Assembly: GCA_016281815.1 (NCBI GenBank)
Contig: JAEEJK010000039.1
Location: forward strand, 1 to 64,000
From: Prevotella sp.
GTDB taxonomy: Bacteria > Bacteroidota > Bacteroidia > Bacteroidales > Bacteroidaceae
Length of the DNA stretch: 64,000 nt
Direction: 5' to 3'
Shown here: piece by piece, positions 35,313 to 43,369 of the stretch
How positions within the stretch are numbered: the first letter of the stretch is position 1
Layout: each line of letters opens with the position of its first letter
Notes under the pieces: generated by a model
Databases searched by the model: none
What the model saw: only the letters and a program-made list of their open reading frames with translations
Told to the model about the DNA's origin: nothing
Translations under genes and position numbers: made by a program

Positions 35313-36335
35313 ATGAACAACGTATTTGTATATTGCGAAATAGAAGGCACCAAGGTACAGGAAGTATCTCAGGAACTGCTGACCAAAGGCCGCAAACTGG
35401 CCAATGAACTGAATGTGGAACTGCATGCCGTGGTCATCGGCACTGGCATCAAGGGAAAGGTGGAGGACCAAATCCTGCCCTACGGAGTGGACAAACTGTT
35501 TGTCTTCGATGGCGAGGGACTGTTCCCCTACACCTCTGCACCCCATACCGACATCATGGTCAACCTCTTCAAGGAGGAGCAGCCGCAGATTTGCCTGATG
35601 GGCGCCACCGTCATCGGCCGTGACCTCGGTCCGCGCGTGTCGTCATCACTCACCAGCGGTCTGACTGCCGACTGCACCCAACTGGAAATCGGCGACTATG
35701 AGGACAAGAAGAGCGGCAAGACCTACAAGGACCTGCTCTACCAGATCCGTCCCGCCTTTGGCGGCAACATCGTGGCCACCATCGTCAATCCCGACCACCG
35801 TCCGCAGATGGCTACCGTACGCTCTGGCGTGATGCAGAAAGCCATCTACGAGGGAGAGTGCCGCAAGGAAGTGGCCTATCCCGAAGTGGGCAAGTATGTC
35901 TCTGCCGAAGCCTTCGTGGTGAAAGTGCTCGACCACCATGTGAAGGCTGCCAAGCACAACCTCAAGGGTGCTCAGATCGTCGTGGCAGGCGGTTACGGCA
36001 TGGGCTCAAAAGAAGGCTTTGACCTTCTGTTCGACCTGGCCAAGGTGCTCCACGCCGAGGTGGGTGCCTCTCGTGCTGCCGTCGACGCCGGTTTCTGCGA
36101 CCATGACCGTCAGATTGGTCAGACGGGTGTCACCGTCCACCCGAAGGTATACATCGCCTGCGGCATCTCTGGTCAGATCCAGCACATCGCCGGCATGCAG
36201 GACTCCGGCATCATCATCTCTGTGAACAGCGACCCCGATGCTCCCATCAACAGCATCGCCGACTATGTCATCAACGGAACCGTGGAAGAGGTGGTGCCGA
36301 AACTCATCAAATATTACAAGCAAAATTCGAAATAA
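35313..36335 (+). CDS. etfA: Electron transfer flavoprotein, alpha subunit
   Basis: 340 residues from ATG 35313 (MNNVFVYCEIEGTKV); TTG 35304 and ATG 35307 are upstream alternatives. It is the FAD-binding subunit: VVAGGYGMGSKEGFDLLFDL, GASRAAVDAGFCDHDRQIGQTG, then the FAD signature VYIACGISGQIQHIAGMQDS and INSDPDAPI-like SVNSDPDAPINSIADYV. It pairs with EtfB, 9 bases upstream. The stop TAA is followed directly by the ATG of the small gene. Confidence 0.95.
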   Translation: MNNVFVYCEIEGTKVQEVSQELLTKGRKLANELNVELHAVVIGTGIKGKVEDQILPYGVDKLFVFDGEGLFPYTSAPHTDIMVNLFKEEQPQICLMGATVIGRDLGPRVSSSLTSGLTADCTQLEIGDYEDKKSGKTYKDLLYQIRPAFGGNIVATIVNPDHRPQMATVRSGVMQKAIYEGECRKEVAYPEVGKYVSAEAFVVKVLDHHVKAAKHNLKGAQIVVAGGYGMGSKEGFDLLFDLAKVLHAEVGASRAAVDAGFCDHDRQIGQTGVTVHPKVYIACGISGQIQHIAGMQDSGIIISVNSDPDAPINSIADYVINGTVEEVVPKLIKYYKQNSK

Positions 36336-36509
36336 ATGAAAAAAGAAGTCTTATATCTGATTTTCTATGGTTTTGCCGTGGTGATCTTGATGGTCTTTTC
36401 GCTGAGAACAGACCACCCATTGTGGCATAGAATATTGGATGAGGTATTTGCAATCTTCTTTGCAATACGTTTTTACGATACCATCAAAGACTTCATCAAT
36501 AAAGAATAA
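36336..36509 (+). CDS. Small membrane protein between etfA and acd
   Basis: 57 residues, start MKKEVLYLIFYGFAVVIL. ATG 36336 abuts the etfA TAA without a spacer, and the stop is 5 bases before the dehydrogenase ATG, so it is packed into the operon and probably translated. One strong membrane helix (about residues 5-22), then TDHPLWHRILDEVF and a second, amphipathic aromatic stretch AIFFAIRFYDTIKDF. It could tether the electron-transfer enzymes to the membrane, but no function is known. It is below the usual size cutoff and easily missed. Confidence 0.7.
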   Translation: MKKEVLYLIFYGFAVVILMVFSLRTDHPLWHRILDEVFAIFFAIRFYDTIKDFINKE

Positions 36510-36514
36510 GAATT

Positions 36515-38224
36515 ATGGCAAACTATTATAGTGACCACCCAGAAATCGCGTTCCATCTTGACCATCCATTGATGAAGCGCATCGTTGACCTCAAAGAGCG
36601 CAACTATGCTGACGCAGCCGAATATCCCGATGCACCCGTGGACTACGAGGACGCCATCGAGAACTACAAGCGCATCCTCGACATCACCGGCGATGTGGCC
36701 GCCAACATCCTGGAGCCCAATTCTGAGAGCGTGGACCTCGAAGGTCCGCATCTCGAGAACGGCAGAATGATCTATGCATCCAAGACATTCGAGAATCTCG
36801 ACGCTACCCGCAAGGCAGGTCTGCATGGTGTCTCCATGCCCCGTCGCTACGGCGGTCTCAACCTCCCCAACGTGACTTTCTCGATGCTCAGCGAGGTCAT
36901 CTCAGCAGCCGATGCCGGTTTCCAGAACATCTGGTCGCTGCAAAGTTGCATCGACACCCTCTATGAGTTTGGCTCCGAGGAGCAACGCCAGAAATATATC
37001 CCGCGCGTCTGCGCCGGCGAGACCATGTCGATGGACCTCACCGAACCTGATGCCGGCAGCGACCTGCAGCGTGTGATGCTCAAGGCCACCTATGACGAGG
37101 AGGCTGGCTGCTGGCGTCTGAACGGTGTGAAGCGCTTCATCACCAACGGCGACTCCGACATCCACCTGGTGCTTGCCCGCTCTGAGGAAGGCACTCGCGA
37201 CGGCCGCGGTCTGTCGATGTTCATTTACGACAAGCGCGACGGCGGTGTCAACGTCCGTCATATTGAGCACAAACTCGGCATCCACGGCTCACCCACCTGT
37301 GAGTTGACTTACAAGAATGCGAAAGCAGAACTCTGTGGCAGCACCCGTCTGGGACTCATCAAGTATGTGATGGCCCTGATGAACGGTGCCCGTCTGGGTA
37401 TCGCCGCACAGAGTGTCGGCGTGGAGCAGGAAGCCTATAATGAAGGTCTGAAGTATGCCCGCGAGCGCGCTCAGTTTGGCAAGAAAATCATCGAGTTCCC
37501 GGCTGTCTACGACATGCTCTCACGCATGAAGGCCAAACTCGACGCTGGTCGCTCGCTGCTCTACCAGACAGCCCGCTATGTGGACATCTACAAGGCTCTG
37601 GAGGACATCCAGCGCGACACCAAGCAACTCTCGCCCGAGGAGCGACAGGAACTGAAGAAATACACCCGTCTGGCAGACGCCTTCACACCCCTTGCCAAGG
37701 GAATGAACTCAGAGTATGCCAACCAGAACGCCTACGATGCCATCTCCATCCACGGTGGTTCGGGCTTCATCATGGAGTACAAGAGCCAGCGTCTCTTCCG
37801 CGACGCACGTATCTTCTCCATCTACGAGGGAACGACCCAACTCCAGGTGGTGGCTGCCTCACGCTACATCACCAACGGCACTTATCTGGGCATCATCAAG
37901 GAGATGATGGAGACCGAGGTCGCCGATGACCTGAAGGCACTGAAGGCCCGCGTCGCCGCCATGACCACCCTTTATGAGGAGGTGCTTGCCGAGGTGAAGG
38001 CTGAGGACAACGCTGAGAAGACCGACTATGTGTTGCGCCGTCTCTATGAGATGACCGCCGACATCATCATGTCGCTGCTCATCCTCGACGACGCCACCCG
38101 CGCACCCGAACTCTTTGCCAAGAGCGCACAGGTGTATGTACGCCATGCCGAGGCTGAGTGCAACGGCCACTACACCTTCATCAAGAACTTCAAGGCAGAG
38201 GATCTGGACGCCTACAGGCAGTAA
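36515..38224 (+). CDS. Acyl-CoA dehydrogenase with extended C-terminus
   Basis: 569 residues, longer than the 380-residue classical enzymes. It oxidises an acyl-CoA to the 2-enoyl-CoA and passes electrons to EtfAB. The FAD/substrate region shows GETMSMDLTEPDAGSDLQ and RFITNGDSDIH, then KYARERAQFGKKIIEFPAV, and the catalytic glutamate in FSIYEGTTQLQVV. About 120 extra residues after that match the C-terminal extension of Bacteroidales enzymes (acetyl-CoA dehydrogenase C-like). Preferred chain length is unknown. It is the last gene of the etf operon, with a terminator behind it. Confidence 0.93.
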   Translation: MANYYSDHPEIAFHLDHPLMKRIVDLKERNYADAAEYPDAPVDYEDAIENYKRILDITGDVAANILEPNSESVDLEGPHLENGRMIYASKTFENLDATRKAGLHGVSMPRRYGGLNLPNVTFSMLSEVISAADAGFQNIWSLQSCIDTLYEFGSEEQRQKYIPRVCAGETMSMDLTEPDAGSDLQRVMLKATYDEEAGCWRLNGVKRFITNGDSDIHLVLARSEEGTRDGRGLSMFIYDKRDGGVNVRHIEHKLGIHGSPTCELTYKNAKAELCGSTRLGLIKYVMALMNGARLGIAAQSVGVEQEAYNEGLKYARERAQFGKKIIEFPAVYDMLSRMKAKLDAGRSLLYQTARYVDIYKALEDIQRDTKQLSPEERQELKKYTRLADAFTPLAKGMNSEYANQNAYDAISIHGGSGFIMEYKSQRLFRDARIFSIYEGTTQLQVVAASRYITNGTYLGIIKEMMETEVADDLKALKARVAAMTTLYEEVLAEVKAEDNAEKTDYVLRRLYEMTADIIMSLLILDDATRAPELFAKSAQVYVRHAEAECNGHYTFIKNFKAEDLDAYRQ

Positions 38225-38243
38225 GCCTATCACAAAAATAAAG

Positions 38244-38279
38244 AATCGGCAGTAACCCACGGTTATTGCCGATTTTTTA
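38244..38279 (+). terminator. Terminator of the etf operon
   Basis: AATCGGCAGTAAC pairs with GTTATTGCCGATT around a CCACG loop and is followed by TTTTTT, 20 bases after the stop. Confidence 0.9.
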
Positions 38280-38309
38280 TTGCTGATATCCCATTCCGAT
38301 GAATGAAAT

Positions 38310-38579
38310 CTACTCCTCCACCGTCCATGGAGAGCCCTTGCTCAGGCGTATGGCATCCTGTCCCGGCTGCAGGTCGGGCATGTCAGCGAGAGTAGGGTCA
38401 AGAAGAAGGATGTCATCCACGGAAACGACATCCAAGTCATCATCAGAGCAGTCCAAAACACCAAGAGCGGTCCAGTCGCTTTCATCATCGAGAGCGACAC
38501 ATACGATGTCGTCCTCACCTGTCAGAATCTGACGGGTAGTGACAACGGGTTTCCAAAAATCATCAGTTTTTAAGGTCAT
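38310..38579 (-). CDS. Small acidic protein, unrecognised
   Basis: 89 residues, strongly acidic (DSDDD- and DD-rich). It starts MTLKTDDFWKPVVTTRQ and has regular alternating structure: VVTTRQILTGEDDIVCVAL, DDESDWTALGVL, VVSVDDILLLDPTL, then PGQDAIRLSKGSPWTVEE. The 'PV-x-T-T' opening, 'DWTAL', 'LDPTL' and closing 'PW' look like a conserved family in Bacteroidetes, possibly an immunity-like or regulatory protein, but I cannot name it. Single gene between the etf terminator and the repeat cassette. Confidence 0.6.
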   Translation of the reverse strand: MTLKTDDFWKPVVTTRQILTGEDDIVCVALDDESDWTALGVLDCSDDDLDVVSVDDILLLDPTLADMPDLQPGQDAIRLSKGSPWTVEE

Positions 38580-38597
38580 AGTTTAGGTTGGAGTTTA

Positions 38598-38696
38598 GAT
38601 AGTCCTTTGTTTGGAGGTTGCGCCGGAAGCGCAACATACGGAGAAACTAATTTTCAATCTTCAATTTTCAATCTTCAATCTTCAATCTTCAATTCA
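38598..38696 (-). repeat. Composite 3' cassette after dacB (copy 2, minus strand)
   Basis: Read in the sense of dacB: an ATTGAAG array (38696-38648) begins at the dacB stop. It is followed by TTAGTTTCTCCGTATG, the hairpin GTTGCGC/GCGCAAC (38635-38617) and AAAGGACTAT (down to 38598). It is the inverted copy of the cassette at 34084-34190, with a changed but still paired stem. Confidence 0.9.
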
Positions 38697-39902
38697 TCTA
38701 CACAGTGCCTCACAGATGCGGTCCTGGAAGGCACGGCCATCAGAGGCCTTGATCACCCCCTGGTTGAGGATGGCAAAGCAAAGATCATGCCCGTTGGAAG
38801 CCTGGCAATAACCCGCCAAGGTGGAGACCCCAGAAACTGTGCCTGTCTTCGCATGGACATTGTTACGGCAGGGAGCCGTCTTCATCCGGTTCTCAAGCGT
38901 ACCGTCCACACCGGCGATGGGCAGTGCAGGATATAGGTGATTGTAGATGGATCTGTTATCATAGGCAAAGCGCAAGAGTTTCACCAGCATCTCTGCCGTC
39001 ACATAACTGTACAGAGACAAACCGCTACCGTCGGCTATCGTATAGTTGACAGGATCAAGTCCCAACCGATAAAGCAGCCGCTTCACCGCACCCGAAGCAT
39101 CCGATGCACGTCCGGGATTGGTGGAATTGGCACGGGCAATCTGATAAAACATCGACTCGGCATAAAGGTTGTCGCTTTTCTTCATCATACGCGACAGCAC
39201 CTTGTCAATACCGGTGCGGTAGCGCACAATCTCCGTACATCTCTGAGGCACCTTGCCCTTGCCCAAAGTGACGGAAAGGTTGATGCCCTGACTTCTCATT
39301 TCACGGAGCAATACGGAGATAAACTGGTCTTTCTTGTCCACCAGCAGTGGGGTAAGACGGTCGTTGTCATCATCCCAGCACCAGCCGCTGCCGTAGGTGA
39401 GCGTGTCCTTCATGGTGAGGTCGGCCACTATCATCCCCTCTATGTTGGAGATGCCGGCACGTTTGATGTCATTCACCATATAGCGGATATCATCCTGGTT
39501 GATGGTGGGGTCGAAGCCGCCCACGCAGTAAAGCGACCCTCTGAGCGTGTCGCCCACGATTTTTCCATAATAGGAAAAACTGGTATAATAGCAATAGTCT
39601 TCTCCCAACATGTCGAGCGCGGTGATGGCGGTCACCAACTTCATGACGGAAGCCGGGCGCTGCCGCTGCCGCTCATTGAGGGTATATACCACCTCATTGG
39701 CTGTGAGGTCGTATACCATCAGACCCAATTGAGTAGACTGCAGCATCCTGTCGGACATCATGTTGTCAAGACGAGTCCGTACCTGGTCAACCCACCTGGG
39801 CTCCTGTACCACCGCCGGTGCGCCTGTCTCATAGCCGTTCAGGATCTGCCCCTGTACAGCCGAGGTCAGCAGCAACAGCAAGAAAAGAACAAGTTTGCGC
39901 AT
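38694..39902 (-). CDS. dacB: D-alanyl-D-alanine carboxypeptidase/endopeptidase (PBP4 type, peptidase S13)
   Basis: 402 residues with a signal peptide (1-19). It trims or cuts peptidoglycan peptides in the periplasm. The active-site motifs of penicillin-binding proteins are S-x-x-K in RPASVMKLVTAI, S-x-N in KKSDNLYAESM and K-T-G in NVHAKTGTVSGVSTL. The length is below the ~470 residues usual for PBP4, because the insertion between the first two motifs is short. It is the third gene of a minus-strand set with the dockerin and PH-domain genes (stop-to-start gap of 2 bases). Confidence 0.92.
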   Translation of the reverse strand: MRKLVLFLLLLLTSAVQGQILNGYETGAPAVVQEPRWVDQVRTRLDNMMSDRMLQSTQLGLMVYDLTANEVVYTLNERQRQRPASVMKLVTAITALDMLGEDYCYYTSFSYYGKIVGDTLRGSLYCVGGFDPTINQDDIRYMVNDIKRAGISNIEGMIVADLTMKDTLTYGSGWCWDDDNDRLTPLLVDKKDQFISVLLREMRSQGINLSVTLGKGKVPQRCTEIVRYRTGIDKVLSRMMKKSDNLYAESMFYQIARANSTNPGRASDASGAVKRLLYRLGLDPVNYTIADGSGLSLYSYVTAEMLVKLLRFAYDNRSIYNHLYPALPIAGVDGTLENRMKTAPCRNNVHAKTGTVSGVSTLAGYCQASNGHDLCFAILNQGVIKASDGRAFQDRICEALCR

Positions 39903-39904
39903 GA

Positions 39905-40306
39905 TTAAGCCTCCAATTTTTGTCTCCTCGTGATTTCAGCCATGAACCCCTGCTCATTGTCTGTCTGAACACTCACGAATTTCCGTGGACCATATTCTAT
40001 TAATATATAGTGCATCCTGCTTAAGGGTGTCTTGCGTAACTCCATCCTCAGGATATCGCAGACATGGATGGTCTGGCGACGGGCAAACCTGCCCCTGTCT
40101 ACCAACAGCATCCCGTCATCAGTCAAAGTATAAGAAGTGTGGATGACTCTTTCCAAGATAATCACATCGAGGCACACCAAAACCAACGCCACAGCCGACA
40201 ATGCTGTGTCACGGGACATCAGGAAGGAAAAAGCCACGGCAGCCACCAACACAATGACTGCCACCGCCGGCAGCGTCACCTTATGCTGGTAGGTGCGCGA
40301 TGCCAT
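39905..40306 (-). CDS. Membrane protein with bacterial PH domain
   Basis: 133 residues from ATG 40306, which overlaps the dockerin gene's stop as TGATG; a GTG one codon earlier is less likely. Two membrane helices (about residues 13-29 and 36-52) precede a bacterial pleckstrin-homology domain (YTLTDDGMLLVDRGRFARRQ, HVCDILRMELRK, YGPRKFVSVQTDNEQGFM). The function is unknown; it may sense or scaffold at the inner membrane. It is coupled to the genes on both sides: dockerin protein upstream, dacB 2 bases downstream. Confidence 0.8.
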   Translation of the reverse strand: MASRTYQHKVTLPAVAVIVLVAAVAFSFLMSRDTALSAVALVLVCLDVIILERVIHTSYTLTDDGMLLVDRGRFARRQTIHVCDILRMELRKTPLSRMHYILIEYGPRKFVSVQTDNEQGFMAEITRRQKLEA

Positions 40307-40986
40307 CACTCCCTGCCGAGGATGTAATTGATGATGATCAGGGCATCGTTGATCAACACCTCATGGTCTCCATCCATGTCAGCATTCACATAAATGAATC
40401 TCGGATCGATTCTATCAAGGAGATAATTGACAATCATCAAGGCATCTGTCAAATTGATCTCTCCATCATTGTTCACATCACCCCTCCTGATACGGTCTGT
40501 CTTGATGCTGAACTCAGAGCCTTCGCAGTCGATACCCTTGCCATCCAGTCGGCTGAGCAGCACGTCAGACAAGGCGCCATTTCTCTCCCCTGCCGTCAAG
40601 TCTTCGGGTGCTTGCAGGGTGAGCGTCATAAGAGCGCCCTCATTCCCTGTGATGCAGACATTCCCAAAAGAATAACAGATGACCCTATACCAGCCTTTGC
40701 CTAAATCTCTGAAAGAGGAGGACATGCCTGAAGATGTATACCTGTCAGTAAATTGATAGATGAAACTGTTGTTATTGTCTTTTGCCAAGGTGATGCCATC
40801 GGGCAAGTACAGGTCAAACTGAAAACCATTATATATCTCACTCCCCTCATTGGTAAGTGAGATGGTCAGTGTCGAAGTTCCTCCGATTGACAAATCTCCC
40901 GCCTCAGCGGTTATTTCTGGAGCCTTTCCCTGTCCCCACGCCAATGCCGGAACAATCACGGCAAGCATCATCAATAATTTCTTCAT
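40306..40986 (-). CDS. Secreted cohesin-like domain protein with C-terminal dockerin
   Basis: 226 residues with a signal peptide (1-19). The mature part starts with an about 135-residue beta domain of cohesin-like type (LTISLTNEGSEIYNGFQFDL, YLPDGITL, GWYRVICYSFGN, ALMTLTLQAPEDL). A two-repeat type I dockerin follows (GDVNNDGEINLTDALMIVNYL; ADMDGDHEVLINDALIIINYI) with the calcium-binding D-x-N-x-D-G pattern. The second repeat reads DMDGDHEVLIND. The same type of beta domain follows the dockerin of the giant BspA-like protein at 20.2 kb. It starts the three-gene set with the PH protein and dacB. Confidence 0.82.
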   Translation of the reverse strand: MKKLLMMLAVIVPALAWGQGKAPEITAEAGDLSIGGTSTLTISLTNEGSEIYNGFQFDLYLPDGITLAKDNNNSFIYQFTDRYTSSGMSSSFRDLGKGWYRVICYSFGNVCITGNEGALMTLTLQAPEDLTAGERNGALSDVLLSRLDGKGIDCEGSEFSIKTDRIRRGDVNNDGEINLTDALMIVNYLLDRIDPRFIYVNADMDGDHEVLINDALIIINYILGRE

Positions 40987-41106
40987 ATCCTTAGCCTTGC
41001 TTTAAGTACGTTTCTATCACCAACACAAAAAATTGGCATTTTGAATGGAAATCGGCTTCAAAATTACAACTTTTTTGCGAGTACTCCAAAATTTCGCGAT
41101 TATTTA

Positions 41107-41136
41107 TTGTTTTTTCTTTTTTTTTATGTACCTTTG
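41107..41136 (+). promoter_or_regulatory. Promoter of the C10 protease gene
   Basis: TTG 41107-41109, 19 bases, TACCTTTG 41129-41136, with a 90-base leader before ATG 41226. Confidence 0.8.
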
Positions 41137-41225
41137 CCAACAAAGATAAAGCATTCTGCAATCTTGTAAGTAAAAATATGATTTCGACTTAAAATTAAGG
41201 TGTTCAGCAAACTACATTATTATTT

Positions 41226-43295
41226 ATGAGGAACAGGACACTCATCTTATTAGTCTTTCTTTTGGTGCAAAGCATGGCCTTCGTGCATGCCGGTCCTATT
41301 TCTCCAGAAGAAGCCAAGCAGAAAGTATTGTCGCTGATGAACAACGGCCAGTCACATCGGGTGAGGGGAAACGCTCAACTCACGCTTGCCTATACCCTTG
41401 ACAAGGACCGGAACACCAGCCAGCCATTGATCTATACATTCAACATCTCTGGTGACAACGGTTTCATCATCGCATCAGCCGACGACCAAGCAGAACCCAT
41501 CCTGGGCTATTGTGACAATGGGCAGTTTAATCCTGACAGCATCCCACCCGGACTGAAGGAATGGATGGACTGCTGGGCCGAAGAGATTGCATGGAGCCAA
41601 GCCAACGGGTTCACATCAACAGACGTCGCCACTCCTGCCAAGGCAAAAGCCTCCATCGGCCGTCTCGTTATGTCCACATGGGGCCAGAATAGCCCATTCT
41701 ACAACCAATGTTCCTTTGACGGGATGATTTGCTCGACAGGTTGCCTTACCGTGGCCATGGCCCAACTGATATATTTCTGGGCCTCCGTCGGCAAGGATGG
41801 AAATTATTTCCGTGGAGGATGCAAGGCCCTGCCTGGCTATACAACCCCGACATATCATTTAAATGTCGGTGCGCTCAGCGAACTCAGTTCATTCAGTTGG
41901 TCAGACATGACCAATGAGGTGCCCAGGACCAGTGCTGCCAAAAAAGCCATCGCGCAACTGATGCGCTACTGTGGGCAATCCATCAAAGTTGACTACATTG
42001 AGACAAACTCACCTGCTGATTTCGCCATGACTGTGACATCCCTCAAACAGAATTTCGGCTACAACAATGACATATCCATCATTGCTGCCAGCAGCATGAC
42101 CACCACCCAATGGAATGACGCCATCTACAACGAACTGTCGGAAGGAAAGCCTGTCATCATCACCGGCACCGATGGTTCCATCGGACACGCCTTCATCTGT
42201 GACGGATATGACAGTTACAGTGGGAAATTCCATTTCAACTTGGGATGGGCAGGATACTGTGACGGATGGTACGCGATGAACGCCATCTCCGCCAACGGCA
42301 GATCATACAACACCAACAAGAAGGCCATTATCAACGTCCAACCACTTGGATCCAATGCCTATGCCGTACTGTCATCAGATGGCACCACCCTGTCATTCTA
42401 CAAAGACAGCAAGCGCGGAAGCCGTTCTGGAACAATCTACGAACTCAACACCGGAACGACAACTCCGGGATGGAGCGGGAGGACAACCATCAAGAAAGTG
42501 GTGTTCGACAGTTCATTCGCCTCCTACTATCCCACCACCACCTACAAATGGTTTGATGGTCTGACCAGCCTGACCACGCTGACAGGCATCTCCTACCTCA
42601 ACACCTCGCAAGTGACCAACATGGCATACATGTTCCACAACTGCAGCAGTCTCACGAGCATCGATCTGAGCAAGTTGAGTACGGGAAAAGTGACCAACAT
42701 GAACTACATGCTGTCGGGCTGCAGCAGTCTGACCAGCCTTGACCTGAGTCATTTGGACATGAGCAAAGTCACATCATTCAGTTACATGGCGAGCGACTGC
42801 AGCGCACTGAGGCGCATCTCGCTGACAGAGAATTTCAGTTCCGTCAGCCAGAGCATGTTCCGCAATTGCACCTCATTGGCTTCTGTAGAGATTCCCTCGA
42901 GTGTGAAAAGCATCAATGACTATGCTTTCTATGGCTGCAGCAAACTGACCTCCGTGACTGTGGACCTCACCACACCGCCAGCCATTACTACCTACGTCTT
43001 CTCCAACCGTAAGAATGCTGACCTGTATGTGCCCGCAGGCTACAAGTCATTGTATGCCAAAGCCAACTACTGGAAAGAATTCCGAAACATGTACGAGTTT
43101 GGCTTTGCACCTGGCGATGTCAACCATGACGGTCTGATCAATGTCGCAGACGTCATGGCCACCTCCAACAACATCATAGGAAACCAAAACGTGACTTTCT
43201 TTAAGGAACAAGCAGACGTCAACCATGACGGATATGTCAATGTGGCCGATATCTCCGAAATCGTGAATATTGTGATGAGCAATAACTCCAAATAG
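41226..43295 (+). CDS. C10-family cysteine protease fused to a BspA-type LRR module and dockerin
   Basis: 689 residues with a signal peptide (about 1-22). The N-terminal propeptide (PISPEEAKQKVLSLMNNG) is followed by a C10 (streptopain) domain. The nucleophile Cys lies in CSTGCLTVAMAQLIYFW, the catalytic His in GHAFICDGYDS and the stabilising Asn/Trp loop in KFHFNLGWAGYCDGWY. From about residue 380 it carries one module of the same type as the giant BspA-like protein (AYAVLSSDGTTLSFYK, then LNTSQVTNMAYMFHNC), a BspA LRR_5-type part and a C-terminal type I dockerin (GDVNHDGLINVADVMA; ADVNHDGYVNVADISE). Likely an exported protease; the dockerin may attach it to a partner. No T9SS-like tail is visible. 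Confidence 0.9.
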   Translation: MRNRTLILLVFLLVQSMAFVHAGPISPEEAKQKVLSLMNNGQSHRVRGNAQLTLAYTLDKDRNTSQPLIYTFNISGDNGFIIASADDQAEPILGYCDNGQFNPDSIPPGLKEWMDCWAEEIAWSQANGFTSTDVATPAKAKASIGRLVMSTWGQNSPFYNQCSFDGMICSTGCLTVAMAQLIYFWASVGKDGNYFRGGCKALPGYTTPTYHLNVGALSELSSFSWSDMTNEVPRTSAAKKAIAQLMRYCGQSIKVDYIETNSPADFAMTVTSLKQNFGYNNDISIIAASSMTTTQWNDAIYNELSEGKPVIITGTDGSIGHAFICDGYDSYSGKFHFNLGWAGYCDGWYAMNAISANGRSYNTNKKAIINVQPLGSNAYAVLSSDGTTLSFYKDSKRGSRSGTIYELNTGTTTPGWSGRTTIKKVVFDSSFASYYPTTTYKWFDGLTSLTTLTGISYLNTSQVTNMAYMFHNCSSLTSIDLSKLSTGKVTNMNYMLSGCSSLTSLDLSHLDMSKVTSFSYMASDCSALRRISLTENFSSVSQSMFRNCTSLASVEIPSSVKSINDYAFYGCSKLTSVTVDLTTPPAITTYVFSNRKNADLYVPAGYKSLYAKANYWKEFRNMYEFGFAPGDVNHDGLINVADVMATSNNIIGNQNVTFFKEQADVNHDGYVNVADISEIVNIVMSNNSK

Positions 43296-43369
43296 GAGAT
43301 AGGCCGCATCAGGTCAACCGGATGCTTGCGCCTGCAAAAAGTCTATTGACCAACAAAAAACGATACTTG

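Noticed and set aside
43296..43369. Promoter of the hut operon
   Set aside because: No TAnnTTTG box at a suitable place between the protease stop and ftcD; I could not support one.
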